Source: Terribacillus saccharophilus
GTDB lineage: Bacteria > Bacillota > Bacilli > Bacillales > Amphibacillaceae
Assembly: GCF_002272075.1 (NCBI RefSeq)
Contig: NZ_NPBJ01000016.1
Coordinates: forward strand, 124,001 to 188,000
Length of the DNA: 64,000 bases
Reading direction: 5' to 3'
The notes below the pieces were generated by a model. It searched no databases. It was not told where the DNA came from and worked only from the letters and a program-made list of their open reading frames with translations. Both the position numbers and the translations under genes were made by a program. Shown here in pieces: positions 10,125 to 19,032 of this stretch; position 1 is the first letter of the stretch, and each line of letters starts with the position of its first letter.

Positions 10125-10135
10125 AGGTAAAAAAG

Positions 10136-10169
10136 AAGGCTTTGATCTCTTATAAGGAGTCAAAGCCTT
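10136..10169. terminator. Bidirectional terminator between convergent genes
   Basis: AAGGCTTTGA and TCAAAGCCTT, extended by CTC/GAG, form a long stem between the Ycf48-like gene and the module-1 small gene, with A-run and T-run flanks. Confidence 0.8.
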
Positions 10170-10174
10170 TTCAT

Positions 10175-10507
10175 TTATTCAGTTTTATCTTCATAAGTAA
10201 CTGATAACCTCTGCTTCTTCATATCAGCGACTTGCTCATTAAATGAATTAACAGCTTTATTAATCTTTGAAATCACGTCAGTATAAATAGACTCATCCCG
10301 ATCCTTGCGGGCGGTAGTCTCTTTCTTCATTGCATCAATGATTTTGCCTTTTTGGTCTTCTCCAACGATGATATTGTTAATTAAAGCATAAAACTCATCA
10401 TCGTCAGCTCTCATATTGTCTACGTGTATACGTAATTGCTTTTTCTTATCGGTATAATCTTGATTCGGAATCAATTGTTCCGTAACAGAGAATGTAAATT
10501 GAGGCAT
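10175..10507 (-). CDS. Module 1 small helical protein (possible secretion partner)
   Basis: A 110-residue, highly charged, predicted all-helical protein with no signal peptide. It is clearly paralogous to the 112-residue product at 33306-33644: shared stretches include EDQKGKIIDAMKKETT, KINKAVN.FNEQVA.MKKQR and SVTYED. Its start codon touches the stop codon of the lipase-like gene, so the two are translationally coupled. In size, helicity and position it is like the small partner (Lap-type) proteins that bind the targeting domain of type VII-secreted LXG-like toxins. That role is an inference; a folding chaperone or antitoxin is also possible. Confidence 0.65.
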   Translation of the reverse strand: MPQFTFSVTEQLIPNQDYTDKKKQLRIHVDNMRADDDEFYALINNIIVGEDQKGKIIDAMKKETTARKDRDESIYTDVISKINKAVNSFNEQVADMKKQRLSVTYEDKTE

Positions 10508-12349
10508 TCAAATCCTCCTCGATAGGTCGAATAACTGAGATACGTTTTCTTCTTCCTCAAATAAATCCTCAATAGCATTTCGATACTTTTCTATATATAA
10601 CTTGCCTGACTCCACCGACTTCTTCAACTCTTCCAAGTGCTCTTCAAAGTCATTATTTTCTAACGGATAAAAGATCTCATGAATCCTGATCGATTTTATC
10701 TCTTTATTAAAAGTCGGGTAATACCCATGTTTACTCAATAAGAATCGATAGCTGCTAGGACTGGATTCCATTTGATTGATTTCATCCTGAACTTTTCTTT
10801 TCTCGTCCTTATATGATTCATCTAATTCATCTTTTATTGCCTTTTCAAAGTTACTAATCTTGGTTGATTTTGCTTCTAGGATGGGGATCGATTTCTGATA
10901 CATTCGGAGTGCTGCGGAGATATTTACTTTGATGGGTTCGCCCTTGGTTGATGTTGATGTGTATATCATGTCTGCACCTATGTAACTCTTCAATCCATCT
11001 GACATAGATGAAAGCATCTCCTGCAGACCATGACTATCCTTAATGGACTCTAATCGCTTCAGAATACCTGTCTTTTCAATTTCCATATAACTCATATAAA
11101 TCTCAACCAAGTTACTGGCTAATCTTAGAATAGTAACAATTTCATTACCAGCTCCTAAAAAAGGATTGTTGAGTTTATCTCTGAGATTAACGTTGTCTTT
11201 AAGGATATTCTCAATATCAATCAATGATTTCTCTATCCTGGTCAAATGATCAATGGTTACTTCTTTTTGCCTCTCTGTAATATAACCAGCTTCCTCTAAG
11301 CTCCCGAAAATTTCATTTGAATTAGCAGTTACTGTTTGGACTCTATCCAGAAGAGGTGGCAGCTTTTCATTTAAGGCACGGACCATAGTGTCATAATTCG
11401 CTATGATATGGCCTGCCAGTTCCATCCCCTCTTTATCTTTAAATGCCCCGACATCAATACCTATCAGTTCTTTTACACCTTCGTTTGTCCCTCCTTCGTT
11501 AGACGCAACCGCGAAATCAATTGCCAGCTCCTGAAACTCTTTAATAACATTATCAGGTATATCGGCAATCAGCTCCCGAAGTCCAGGAACATCCGGATTT
11601 GTATCAACCATAGTAATACTTCCTAGTGTAAAGAAGCCGCGCACAACGCTAACTGCGTATAAAGGGTCGTCAGTTGAAATAACTTGATCTATTCTATCAG
11701 CTTTATCTTTATAATAGGTCATTGCAAAGTCATGTAGATCTTGGGGTGAAAGATTGTAAACTTCATCGTCATTATTAAAAGAGAACTCGTTTTTAACAGC
11801 ATCATTAAACCTGAAATCTGTATTAAAAAGCTGATAATAATTTAATTGTGCACCATTTACACTATACACATTATCGAAAGTATTAAAAGATAAGAGAGCT
11901 ATAGTATTATTATTATGTGCCAATGAATGTGACATCCCATTTACTTCAACATTGTCGTCGACATTAAAATGTTTTTTTGCTTCTTGAACAAATACGTCTG
12001 TGGCCTGTGCCTGTTTGATGGTTTGGCCTGCTAACATAGCTTTTATATTATATAGCCAATCTGGCAAGTCCTGGGTACCTTCTGATATTACATAAACTTC
12101 TTCCTTTTCGACCGTGTCGATATGAACTGCAATTCCGTCATAGCCTGAATCTTTAACAAAATCACTTTCTATATCAGATGATTTAAGGATTTTAATGTCA
12201 GCTTTTAATAACTCTCCATTTTCCTCCATATATATTTGTCTGATATTAAACTTGAGTTCTTCGGATGATAAATCCTTGTATCCTAAATCAATTAGTCTTG
12301 TTTTAAATTCTGAGCCGCTAATAATATCTTCGCTCATAACTTTACTCAC
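10508..12349 (-). CDS. Module 1 lipase-like protein with helical C-terminal half (TslA-like candidate)
   Basis: A 613-residue protein in two parts. Residues about 45-260 look like an alpha/beta-hydrolase: strand-rich start (AVHIDTVEKEEVYVISEGT), a nucleophile elbow MSHSLAH at 139-145 with Ser142, then VNGAQLNYYQLF and a candidate acid in STDDPL at 225-230. Residues about 340-613 are almost entirely helical with coiled-coil-like heptads. No signal peptide is present. Both elbow glycines are replaced by Ser and Ala, unlike the paralog (GHSLG), which may lower activity. The order catalytic-then-helical is the reverse of usual LXG toxins, like S. aureus TslA. The listed start is a GTG overlapping the lipoprotein gene by 8 bases; the ATG at 12337 is an alternative. 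Confidence 0.68.
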   Translation of the reverse strand: MSKVMSEDIISGSEFKTRLIDLGYKDLSSEELKFNIRQIYMEENGELLKADIKILKSSDIESDFVKDSGYDGIAVHIDTVEKEEVYVISEGTQDLPDWLYNIKAMLAGQTIKQAQATDVFVQEAKKHFNVDDNVEVNGMSHSLAHNNNTIALLSFNTFDNVYSVNGAQLNYYQLFNTDFRFNDAVKNEFSFNNDDEVYNLSPQDLHDFAMTYYKDKADRIDQVISTDDPLYAVSVVRGFFTLGSITMVDTNPDVPGLRELIADIPDNVIKEFQELAIDFAVASNEGGTNEGVKELIGIDVGAFKDKEGMELAGHIIANYDTMVRALNEKLPPLLDRVQTVTANSNEIFGSLEEAGYITERQKEVTIDHLTRIEKSLIDIENILKDNVNLRDKLNNPFLGAGNEIVTILRLASNLVEIYMSYMEIEKTGILKRLESIKDSHGLQEMLSSMSDGLKSYIGADMIYTSTSTKGEPIKVNISAALRMYQKSIPILEAKSTKISNFEKAIKDELDESYKDEKRKVQDEINQMESSPSSYRFLLSKHGYYPTFNKEIKSIRIHEIFYPLENNDFEEHLEELKKSVESGKLYIEKYRNAIEDLFEEEENVSQLFDLSRRI

Positions 12350-13007
12350 TTTCTTTAGAAATTAGTTGAATGCTTTTTAACCAATTTTTTATTTCTGCTT
12401 TTTCATCTTCAATTTGCCCTTTACAAACATTCCCCTCCATATCATTTGAACATCTGAGGCTTGAGAAAGTTTGAATTTGTCCCTCTACACCATCTTTTGT
12501 AATCAACGATACTATACCTGAAGAATTCTCGTATTCATATTCAGCTATTTCAAGTTTTTGATCGTAATTTGTGGACACTTCTTCAAAATTAATTTCGACA
12601 CCCACTCGTCCTTCTATCTGATCTCTTCCATGTTGCGGATCATTTATAAAACTGTAGTATTCTACATGATGGTCTATAAAGGGACCATTTGAATTTTGAG
12701 AGGAGAATATCACTACCTCACTATTTTTATCCGGATCTATACTGTAACTTTTATCATTAATTTTCATACCTTCAGGGAAATCCATTTTATAAGCACCTGT
12801 TTTGGATAAGAACGGGTAATAACCTTCCCTTGTTGGTTCGGTAGATTCCAAAAATTCTCTCGTAAACTCATCTTGAAATGCTGTTACTTCTGGAAATTCC
12901 TTAGCTTCATTTGCTGAAGAAGATTTTGATTCGTTATCATTATTCATGTTACAACCTCCTAGTACAAAAATCGTCATAAATAAAGCAACAATAAATTTAA
13001 CCTTCAT
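12342..13007 (-). CDS. Module 1 lipoprotein (candidate immunity protein)
   Basis: A 221-residue lipoprotein. The signal peptide has a hydrophobic core and the lipobox VLGGC (Cys at about residue 19), then a Ser/Asn/Glu-rich linker. The mature part is acidic and not recognised. It is paralogous to the 222-residue product at 35483-36151: both share PAFQDE.TR..LEST, REGYY and LEIAE. The ATG at 13005-13007 is preferred over an in-frame GTG two codons upstream because GAGGTG lies 7 bases before it. It is the first gene of the module and faces outside the cell. If the next gene encodes a secreted phospholipase toxin, this would be the place for an immunity protein; that is an inference. Confidence 0.65.
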   Translation of the reverse strand: MKVKFIVALFMTIFVLGGCNMNNDNESKSSSANEAKEFPEVTAFQDEFTREFLESTEPTREGYYPFLSKTGAYKMDFPEGMKINDKSYSIDPDKNSEVVIFSSQNSNGPFIDHHVEYYSFINDPQHGRDQIEGRVGVEINFEEVSTNYDQKLEIAEYEYENSSGIVSLITKDGVEGQIQTFSSLRCSNDMEGNVCKGQIEDEKAEIKNWLKSIQLISKESE

Positions 13008-13060
13008 GGTCACTCACCTCTGTAGATGATCTTAATGGATTATTACTATAGTCGTTAAAA

Positions 13061-13090
13061 ATTATACAAAAGCGATCCATTCATTCCCAG
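13061..13090 (-). promoter_or_regulatory. Module 1 promoter, conserved in module 2
   Basis: On the minus strand CTGGGA (13085-13090), an 18-base spacer and TATAAT (13061-13066). The equivalent place before module 2 has TTGGGA, 18 bases and TATAAT with nearly the same spacer, so the promoter was duplicated and kept along with the genes. Confidence 0.6.
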
Positions 13091-13359
13091 TAATTTAGAT
13101 GAAATTTCCAAAAACCAAACTTTTGTCGCAGGATAAAATACCAGTAATCAGTATCCAATTACACATTTCAACTTAGCCAACCAAGTTATCACGTGGTAGG
13201 ATTCATCATTAATCAGGGCAAAATCCAAGAAACTCCCCTTTCACTCTTTGTAAGCCATTTCATTCAGATAGCACCTTAAAACGGACCATAACTGTGTATT
13301 TAAATGGATAATACAGCTTAATCCACCTGACGCCGCCCTACAGCAGTAAACACCAATTT

Positions 13360-13386
13360 ATACAGTTTTTATAGAATTTACTGTAT
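13360..13386. promoter_or_regulatory. Inverted repeat in the OpuAC-type gene promoter region
   Basis: ATACAGT and ACTGTAT are exact inverted copies separated by 13 bases, 56 bases before the start codon. The 428-base gap between the module-1 lipoprotein and this gene holds this dyad, the module-1 promoter and no other feature I can support. It may be an operator for the betaine-binding protein gene; GbsR/OpcR-type control is a possibility not shown by sequence. Confidence 0.4.
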
Positions 13387-13441
13387 TTTCTGTATGAGTT
13401 AACATAATACTTGTGCTTATAAAGAGAAGGGGGAAGAATTT

Positions 13442-14329
13442 TTGATTAAAAAAAGAATAATCGGTATTATATCAGTCTTGTCTTTTGTTTTTGTTTTAAC
13501 AGGCTGCGGCAGCTCTGAGAGTAAAAGCGAAGCTGCAGATTTAGGCGAAGAATTAGATTATACAATTACAGGTATTGAACCAGGAGCTGGTGCAATGGGG
13601 CTTGCTGAAGATACGGTAGAGGGTTATGAGAACTTAAATGAATGGGAACTTTTTGAGAGCTCAACTGCAGGAATGTTAACCGAGTTAGGTGAGGCCATTG
13701 ATAATGAAGAGCCCATTGTAATAGTTGGCTGGAATCCGCACTGGATGTTTGCTTCATACGATTTAAAATACTTAGAAGATCCAAAAGGTACTATGGGTAG
13801 AGATGAAGGCATACATACAATAGTCCGAACAGGTTTACAAGAAGATTTTCCTGAAGCTTATGAAGTTCTTGATCGTTTTAACTGGGAAATAGAAGACATG
13901 GAAGCTGTGATGAATGACGCTCAAGATATGGAATTTGAGGAAGCTGCAACTAAATGGATTGACGCAAATCAAGATAAAGTTAAGGAATGGACGGAAGGCG
14001 TAGATAAGGTCCAGGGAAAAGAGTTTGAATTAGTCGCTACTCCTTGGGACTCAGAACGGGCTTCTGGTGAAGTTATAAAGCAAGTATTAGAACATCAAGG
14101 GTTTGAGGTAACTGTCACCCCTGTCGATCCAGCTGTTTTGTTCCAATCAATTGCCCAAGGAGAAGGGGATGCATCAGTAGCTCCTTGGTTACCAGTAACG
14201 CATGGGCCATTCTTTGAACAGTATGGATGATATTATTGATTTAGGTGCAAATTTGACAGGCGCAAAAAATGGTATTGTTGTACCATCCTACATGGACATT
14301 GATTCAATTGAAGATTTACCAGCAAAATA
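13442..14329 (+). pseudogene. Glycine betaine ABC transporter substrate-binding protein (OpuAC type), frameshifted near the C-terminus
   Basis: The frame opens at a TTG (13442) behind a GGGGGAAG site and encodes a lipoprotein signal (lipobox LTGC) and an OpuAC-like binding protein: GIEPGAGAMGLAEDTV, VGWNPHWMF (aromatic betaine cage) and WDSERASGEVIKQVL. After 262 residues it hits a TGA at 14228-14230 in SVAPWLPVTHGPFFEQYG. Removing one G from TATGGATGAT restores the frame for a further 33 residues (DDIIDLGANL, VVPSYMDIDSIEDLPAK) ending at 14329, just where B. subtilis OpuAC ends. So there is one extra base, either a real mutation or a read error. No OpuAA or OpuAB gene is adjacent. Confidence 0.82.
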
Positions 14330-14338
14330 ACGAAAAAA

Positions 14339-14370
14339 AGGCAGATCACTTGTTCCAAGTGATCTGTCTT
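14339..14370. terminator. Terminator between the OpuAC-type gene and the methyltransferase
   Basis: AAGGCAGATCACTTG and CAAGTGATCTGTCTT form a near-perfect 15-bp stem with a 3-base loop, flanked by an A-run and T-rich bases. Confidence 0.85.
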
Positions 14371-14376
14371 TCTTTG

Positions 14377-15780
14377 TTAATCTAAAGTTAGTACAGCAAC
14401 ACATTCCACATGCACAGTATGCGGGAATAAGTCTACCGGCTGTACTTCCTTCAATGTATAACCAAATTCATTTAGTTCCTTAATATCGACTGCAAATGTT
14501 TCTGGATTGCAGGATACATAAACGATCCGCTTTGGTTTGGATCGGCCGATCTTTCTCATTACTTTCCCGCCTGCTCCAGACCGAGGAGGGTCTAACAGCA
14601 GCAAGTCTGGCGTGCCAAATTTCTCTAGAACTTTATCCATTCCAAATCTGGCATTATCGGCTAGGAAGTAGGTGTTGGAAATGCCGTTGTCTGCTGCATT
14701 TCGTTTTGCTGATTCGATGGAACTTTCCACAATTTCGATGCCGGCAAGTTTCTCAACTTTGCTCGCAAAAGGAAGTGAAAAGGTTCCTACTCCGCAAAAC
14801 AGCTCCAGCATCGTTTCTGTTTTTTTCGGCTGTGCCATTTCTAGAGCGGTGTCGATAAGCTTCTGTGCCTGTACCGGATTGACCTGGAAGAAGGTATCAA
14901 ACCAAAGACGATAACGATAGCCTCCAATTTCATCATAAATGAAATCACGCCCGGCCAATAGATGCATGTCCTCTGCTTGGATGCTATCGGCCCAATCTGT
15001 ATTTACAAACCATAAAAGACTTTTTACCTTCGGATAATTTTGTTCAATTCGTTTCTTGAGCTGTTCGGTAGCCTGAGCCAAACCTGTATCTGGCACTTGT
15101 GTCGCAAACAGTGCCAGCATGATTTCTCCTGTAACAAATGATTGTCTTACCATCAAATGCCGAAGCAAACCCTCATGCGTATCTTTGTTATAACCACTTA
15201 ATGCATGGTCCTTCACCCAGCTTGCAACTTCCATAGCAACTTCCTTCATGTCTTCTTCCATGATCAAACATGTCTCGAGCGGGATGATCTTACGGAAATT
15301 CCCCTGTTCATGCAAGCCCATCGAACCATCCGGTGCAAAAGCAAAATCCATTTTATTGCGATACTGCCAAGGTTTCTCCATACCAATAGTGTCCTTCACA
15401 AGCTCTGGATCAAAGCCTTGTCCTAACAAAGCTTCTTTAACATGAGCTGTTTTATGTGTTAACTGTCCTTCATACTGCCAGTGCTGCCATGCGCACCCGC
15501 CACATAAGTCAAAATGAGGACAGGCTGCAGTAACCCGTTCTGGATGTACCTCCAAAACTTCCTCTAAAGCGGCTTTGGATCTTTTCGCATGCGGCCAAGC
15601 GACTGTGGCCCGCACTTTTTCGCCTGGCAATGTCTTCGGTACAGTCAGTTTCACTTTCCGTAGCTTGTCCTGTCCTTTATCCACCCATACAACTGCCTGG
15701 CCAGCCCCTTTATTGTCTAGCGAGCTAATTTCTGTGTCCATGATTTCTGGATCTAGGATTACTCTCGTTGTTTTCTTCAT
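14377..15780 (-). CDS. RlmCD/TrmA-family RNA (uracil-5-)-methyltransferase, YfjO-like
   Basis: A 467-residue SAM-dependent m5U methyltransferase. An N-terminal TRAM domain (about 15-75) is followed by a [4Fe-4S] ligand set CPHFDLCGGC (C-x5-C-x2-C) plus a later Cys. The Rossmann domain has ELFCGVGTFSLPFA for SAM and LLDPPRSGA, and the catalytic Cys lies in VYVSCNPETF. A second family member at 36964-38355 sits in the conserved rlmCD (yefA) position, so this one is more likely the YfjO-type paralog. Its exact target (rRNA or tRNA) cannot be read from the sequence. Single-gene unit with terminators on both sides. Confidence 0.88.
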   Translation of the reverse strand: MKKTTRVILDPEIMDTEISSLDNKGAGQAVVWVDKGQDKLRKVKLTVPKTLPGEKVRATVAWPHAKRSKAALEEVLEVHPERVTAACPHFDLCGGCAWQHWQYEGQLTHKTAHVKEALLGQGFDPELVKDTIGMEKPWQYRNKMDFAFAPDGSMGLHEQGNFRKIIPLETCLIMEEDMKEVAMEVASWVKDHALSGYNKDTHEGLLRHLMVRQSFVTGEIMLALFATQVPDTGLAQATEQLKKRIEQNYPKVKSLLWFVNTDWADSIQAEDMHLLAGRDFIYDEIGGYRYRLWFDTFFQVNPVQAQKLIDTALEMAQPKKTETMLELFCGVGTFSLPFASKVEKLAGIEIVESSIESAKRNAADNGISNTYFLADNARFGMDKVLEKFGTPDLLLLDPPRSGAGGKVMRKIGRSKPKRIVYVSCNPETFAVDIKELNEFGYTLKEVQPVDLFPHTVHVECVAVLTLD

Positions 15781-15941
15781 TATTTTTCCTCCCTTCTTGT
15801 GAGGAATCTATTAATCTATCAACTTAATGAAAGGTAATTTTTCTGAATTGACTCCTATACTTTTTTAACATGTTTTGCAGCAGGATGCCAGATAAAGTTT
15901 TTTCCTCAAAATATATCTGAATAATTACAAATAGAAAAAGA

Positions 15942-15963
15942 CCCGATTCCACAAGGAATCGGG
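15942..15963 (-). terminator. Terminator after the AbgT-type transporter gene
   Basis: CCCGATTCC and GGAATCGGG form a 9-bp stem with a 4-base loop. On the minus strand it is followed by TCTTTTTC and lies just beyond the abgT stop codon. Confidence 0.85.
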
Positions 15964-15980
15964 CTCCTACTATTCATTGA

Positions 15981-17507
15981 TCAAGGATATTCAATTGGCG
16001 TACCTGGTCCAATCGGCTGCCCAGTCAACATCCAAATTAGCAGCATCAATACCCAGCCGATGGTAAAGGCAATTGAGTAAGGAAGCATAGTAGAAATCAA
16101 TGTACCGATCCCAACCTTTTTATCGTACTTTTGTGCAAAGGCGATGACGATTGCGAAATATGGCATTAAAGGGGAGATAACATTAGTGGTTGAATCGGCT
16201 ATTCTGTACACGAGTTGGGTAAACTCAGGTGAATAGCCCGAGAGCATCATCATTGGGACGAACACTGGTGCCATGATAGCCCATTTAGCAGAGGCACTGC
16301 CGATAAACAAATTGATAAAACCTGAAACGATGATGAAGGTCAGTATTAGCGGAATACCTGTAAAACCGGTGGAGTCAATGAAAGCAGCACCTCTAACCGC
16401 TAGAACGGTACCAAGGTTTGACTCGTTGAAATAAGAAACGAATTGAGCTGCGGCAAATGCTAGCACAATGTAGGATCCCATCGTTGCCATCGTTTCCGAG
16501 AGTTGATTGGCGACGTCTTTATCGTTTCTGATTTCTTTTGTAATGAGCCCATATACAAGACCGGGAATAAAAAATACAATCAGGATGACTGGGACGAGTG
16601 TATTCAAGAACGGTGCATCGATAATATTAGCTTCACCCGCTCTTAATGGCCCCCAAGAAGGAATAACAAGTAACACAATAGCAACAATAGTTAAGAGGAA
16701 GGCAATAAGTGCTCCCCATAACCCCTTCTTCTCTTCCGGCTTAAGGTAATTAACTTCTTCATTAACATTGCCTTTATACGTGCCAAGCCGCGGTTCTACG
16801 ATCTTATCAGTTACCCATGTACCTAAAATTGTGAGCAGGAAAACGGAAGCAAACATAAAGTAAAAGTTCATCGCATAGTTGATGCCTTCCGCATATTCAG
16901 GGCTGATGATTGCTGCGGCATCCTGCGTCATACCGCCAAGGAGCGGATCAAGTGAAGTTAGCAGCAAATTCGCACTGTAACCACCGGATACTCCGGCAAA
17001 AGCTGCTGCGAGACCCGCCAGCGGATGACGTCCTAAGCCCGCGAACAAGACAGCTCCTAATGGTGTCAATACAACATAGCCAGCATCCGCTGCCATACTC
17101 GACATGACACCGCCGAAAACTAATGCTGCCGTCATCAGTGTGCGGGGAACCGAAGTAACAAGCCCGCGAAGAGCGGCACTGATCAATCCCGAGCGTTCTG
17201 CAATTCCGATACCAAGCATCGTCACCAAAACTGTTCCAAGCGGAGCAAAGTTAGTGAAGTTTGTTACAGCACTTTCGAACAGATATAAAATCCCTTCAGA
17301 GTTCAGCAGATTTTTGACAGCGATTGTTTCTCCTTCATTGAGAGGGTCTTCTACACTGACACCGATTGCAGAAAAAATAGCCGATAACACAACCACTACT
17401 GCAGCAAAGATGAAAAATAACGTAACCGGATGAGGAAGCTTGTTGCCGACTCGTTCAATGCCATTCAAAGATCGCATGATAAAGCCATTTTTGTGCGACT
17501 GCTCCAT
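15981..17507 (-). CDS. AbgT family transporter
   Basis: A 508-residue inner-membrane transporter with about eleven hydrophobic segments. It matches the AbgT/MtrF family in length (500-520) and in motifs: the N-terminal NGIERVGNKLPHPVTLFFIF, the MSSMAADAGYVVLTPLGAV segment, and SASAKWAIMAPVFVPMMMLS. Family members take up p-aminobenzoyl-glutamate or export sulfonamides by antiport. No abgA/abgB aminoacyl hydrolase genes are nearby, so the substrate here is open. RBS GAGGT lies before the ATG. Confidence 0.9.
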   Translation of the reverse strand: MEQSHKNGFIMRSLNGIERVGNKLPHPVTLFFIFAAVVVVLSAIFSAIGVSVEDPLNEGETIAVKNLLNSEGILYLFESAVTNFTNFAPLGTVLVTMLGIGIAERSGLISAALRGLVTSVPRTLMTAALVFGGVMSSMAADAGYVVLTPLGAVLFAGLGRHPLAGLAAAFAGVSGGYSANLLLTSLDPLLGGMTQDAAAIISPEYAEGINYAMNFYFMFASVFLLTILGTWVTDKIVEPRLGTYKGNVNEEVNYLKPEEKKGLWGALIAFLLTIVAIVLLVIPSWGPLRAGEANIIDAPFLNTLVPVILIVFFIPGLVYGLITKEIRNDKDVANQLSETMATMGSYIVLAFAAAQFVSYFNESNLGTVLAVRGAAFIDSTGFTGIPLILTFIIVSGFINLFIGSASAKWAIMAPVFVPMMMLSGYSPEFTQLVYRIADSTTNVISPLMPYFAIVIAFAQKYDKKVGIGTLISTMLPYSIAFTIGWVLMLLIWMLTGQPIGPGTPIEYP

Positions 17508-17640
17508 CCCTATACCTCCTGTTTGATTTAGTTTAAAAATTCAAACAATTGTATAAAAATAACAACCTAAGTATAGACAAGAGTTATGGTGATTGAAATA
17601 GGCAAAAAATCCAGTTCTTGATACCGCGAATTCACATGTA

Positions 17641-17684
17641 AAAGACCCAGTATAATGAAAGAATATCTCACATATACCGGGTCT
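17641..17684 (-). terminator. Probable terminator after the 36-residue basic protein gene
   Basis: AGACCCAGTATA and TATACCGGGTCT pair apart from one G-T wobble, with a roughly 18-base loop. On the minus strand the stem is followed by TTTTAC. Confidence 0.55.
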
Positions 17685-17748
17685 ATATAAGGAATAATCA
17701 TTTAGTTAAAAAGAAACGCCAATTAGATATTTCGATCCAATCTTACTA

Positions 17749-17859
17749 TTAATTTCTTCCACCGCGAGTATTTGATCTCGCTTTTCCTCTTCTTTGTTCA
17801 TCAGGCTTCTTACCTTCGCCATTCTTTTTCTCGCGAGGTGCATAGGAATCTTTAACCAT
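17749..17859 (-). CDS. Small, very basic protein, 36 residues
   Basis: Too short for most gene finders. The ATG at 17857-17859 has an excellent GAGGAGGGAG site 5-9 bases before it. The 36 residues are hydrophilic and rich in Lys, Arg, Gly and Asn (begins MVKDSYAPREKKNGEGKKPD, ends RGGRN). A different, TTG-started frame of 73 codons covers the same stretch but has no ribosome binding site. The composition resembles small nucleic-acid-associated or sporulation-phase proteins of Bacillus, but I do not recognise the family. A weak hairpin follows. Confidence 0.5.
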   Translation of the reverse strand: MVKDSYAPREKKNGEGKKPDEQRRGKARSNTRGGRN

Positions 17860-18085
17860 GGGCTCTCCCTCCTCTTCTCATAAAATTGTTCAAAGTTAGG
17901 ATTTCCGTAATCAGATGCGCTATACAAACCACAGGATCAAATACATGTAAGGAAATATAAAAGCCTTCCAAATGGAAATGAGTGGTATCATGAAAATTAC
18001 AGGATTTTCAAAATGAACAGACAAGATAATTCAATATAAAAGTAATACCTGAAGAAGTGAAACAAATTAAAAAGGAGGATTGTAA

Positions 18086-18844
18086 ATGACTAAAAGGAAA
18101 CCATCTGTTTTAGTTCTAGGGACCTATCATATGGGGGATCGTGGTAATCAAGATATTTATAAGCATAACATGAGTGATGTAAAAGCTGAAAAGCAGCAGA
18201 AAGAAATTAAAGAAGTAATTGAATGTATCAAGGCATTCAATCCAACTAAAATAGCTGTAGAATTTGAAACAATCAGAGCAGATATTCTTGATGCACAGTA
18301 TAAGCATTACATAAGAAATGAGATAGAAAATGAATTAGAAAGAGACGAAATACACCAATTTGGTTTTCGACTTGCAAAAAAACTAGGTCATGAAAAAATA
18401 TATCCAGTAGATTGGAACCGCCCTGTGGGAGGCGTTCCTTTGGGATACGTTTATGATTTTTTAAAAGATAGTGACCAACCGTTGTATGATCAAGTGGTGG
18501 AAGAAGGTGAAAAAAATAATAAAAAGGTACAATCCTTAATAAATACAAAATCAATCAGAGAAGTATTGGTTTATCTAAACAATCCCCATAATATAAAAAA
18601 GCAGCAAGCAATGTATATGAAATTTGCATTAGCTGCCTTTGAGGATTTTTATGTTGGGATTGATTGGCTTACAAACTATTGGTATCGTCGTAATCTAATT
18701 ATATTTACAAATATCAAGAGACTCGTCCAAAAATCCGATGAAAGAATTCTTGTGATTTATGGTGCAGGGCATAAATATCTTCTTGATAACTTTTTTAACG
18801 AAAGTGCCATGTTCCATGTTCATGCAGTTTCGGAATATCTATAA
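18086..18844 (+). CDS. DUF5694 domain protein (TIKI/ChaN-like superfamily)
   Basis: A 252-residue cytoplasmic protein. It starts with VLVLGTYHMGDRG and has KIAVEFE and a C-terminal VIYGAGHKYLL, the conserved GTYH and GxGH motifs of DUF5694, a branch of the TraB/TIKI/EreA-ChaN metal-dependent fold. The conserved His and Glu residues suggest a hydrolytic or metal-binding role, but none has been defined for this family as far as I know. A clear AAAGGAGG site precedes the ATG. The coding sequence is more AT-rich than the core genes. Confidence 0.8.
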   Translation: MTKRKPSVLVLGTYHMGDRGNQDIYKHNMSDVKAEKQQKEIKEVIECIKAFNPTKIAVEFETIRADILDAQYKHYIRNEIENELERDEIHQFGFRLAKKLGHEKIYPVDWNRPVGGVPLGYVYDFLKDSDQPLYDQVVEEGEKNNKKVQSLINTKSIREVLVYLNNPHNIKKQQAMYMKFALAAFEDFYVGIDWLTNYWYRRNLIIFTNIKRLVQKSDERILVIYGAGHKYLLDNFFNESAMFHVHAVSEYL

Positions 18845-18866
18845 TTATTTATGTAAATAAATAGTT

Positions 18867-18904
18867 AACCGCACAATTGAGGAATCTCTCGAGTTTGTGC
18901 GGTT
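18867..18904 (+). terminator. Terminator after the DUF5694 gene
   Basis: AACCGCACAA and TTGTGCGGTT form a perfect 10-bp stem followed by TTCTG. Confidence 0.8.
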
Positions 18905-19032
18905 TTCTGTTCTATGATATAACCTAATTTGGTGTTTTACCGTTTTGATTGTGGTATGCATTGCTTTATACCACAATCGCATAAATTTAAAAATTATGGA
19001 TGCCCATATTACGATAGGAAGTGTCAATCACC

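Noticed and set aside
17706-17927. A 73-codon TTG-started frame
   Set aside because: No ribosome binding site before the TTG, while a different frame inside it has a very strong one (17749-17859).
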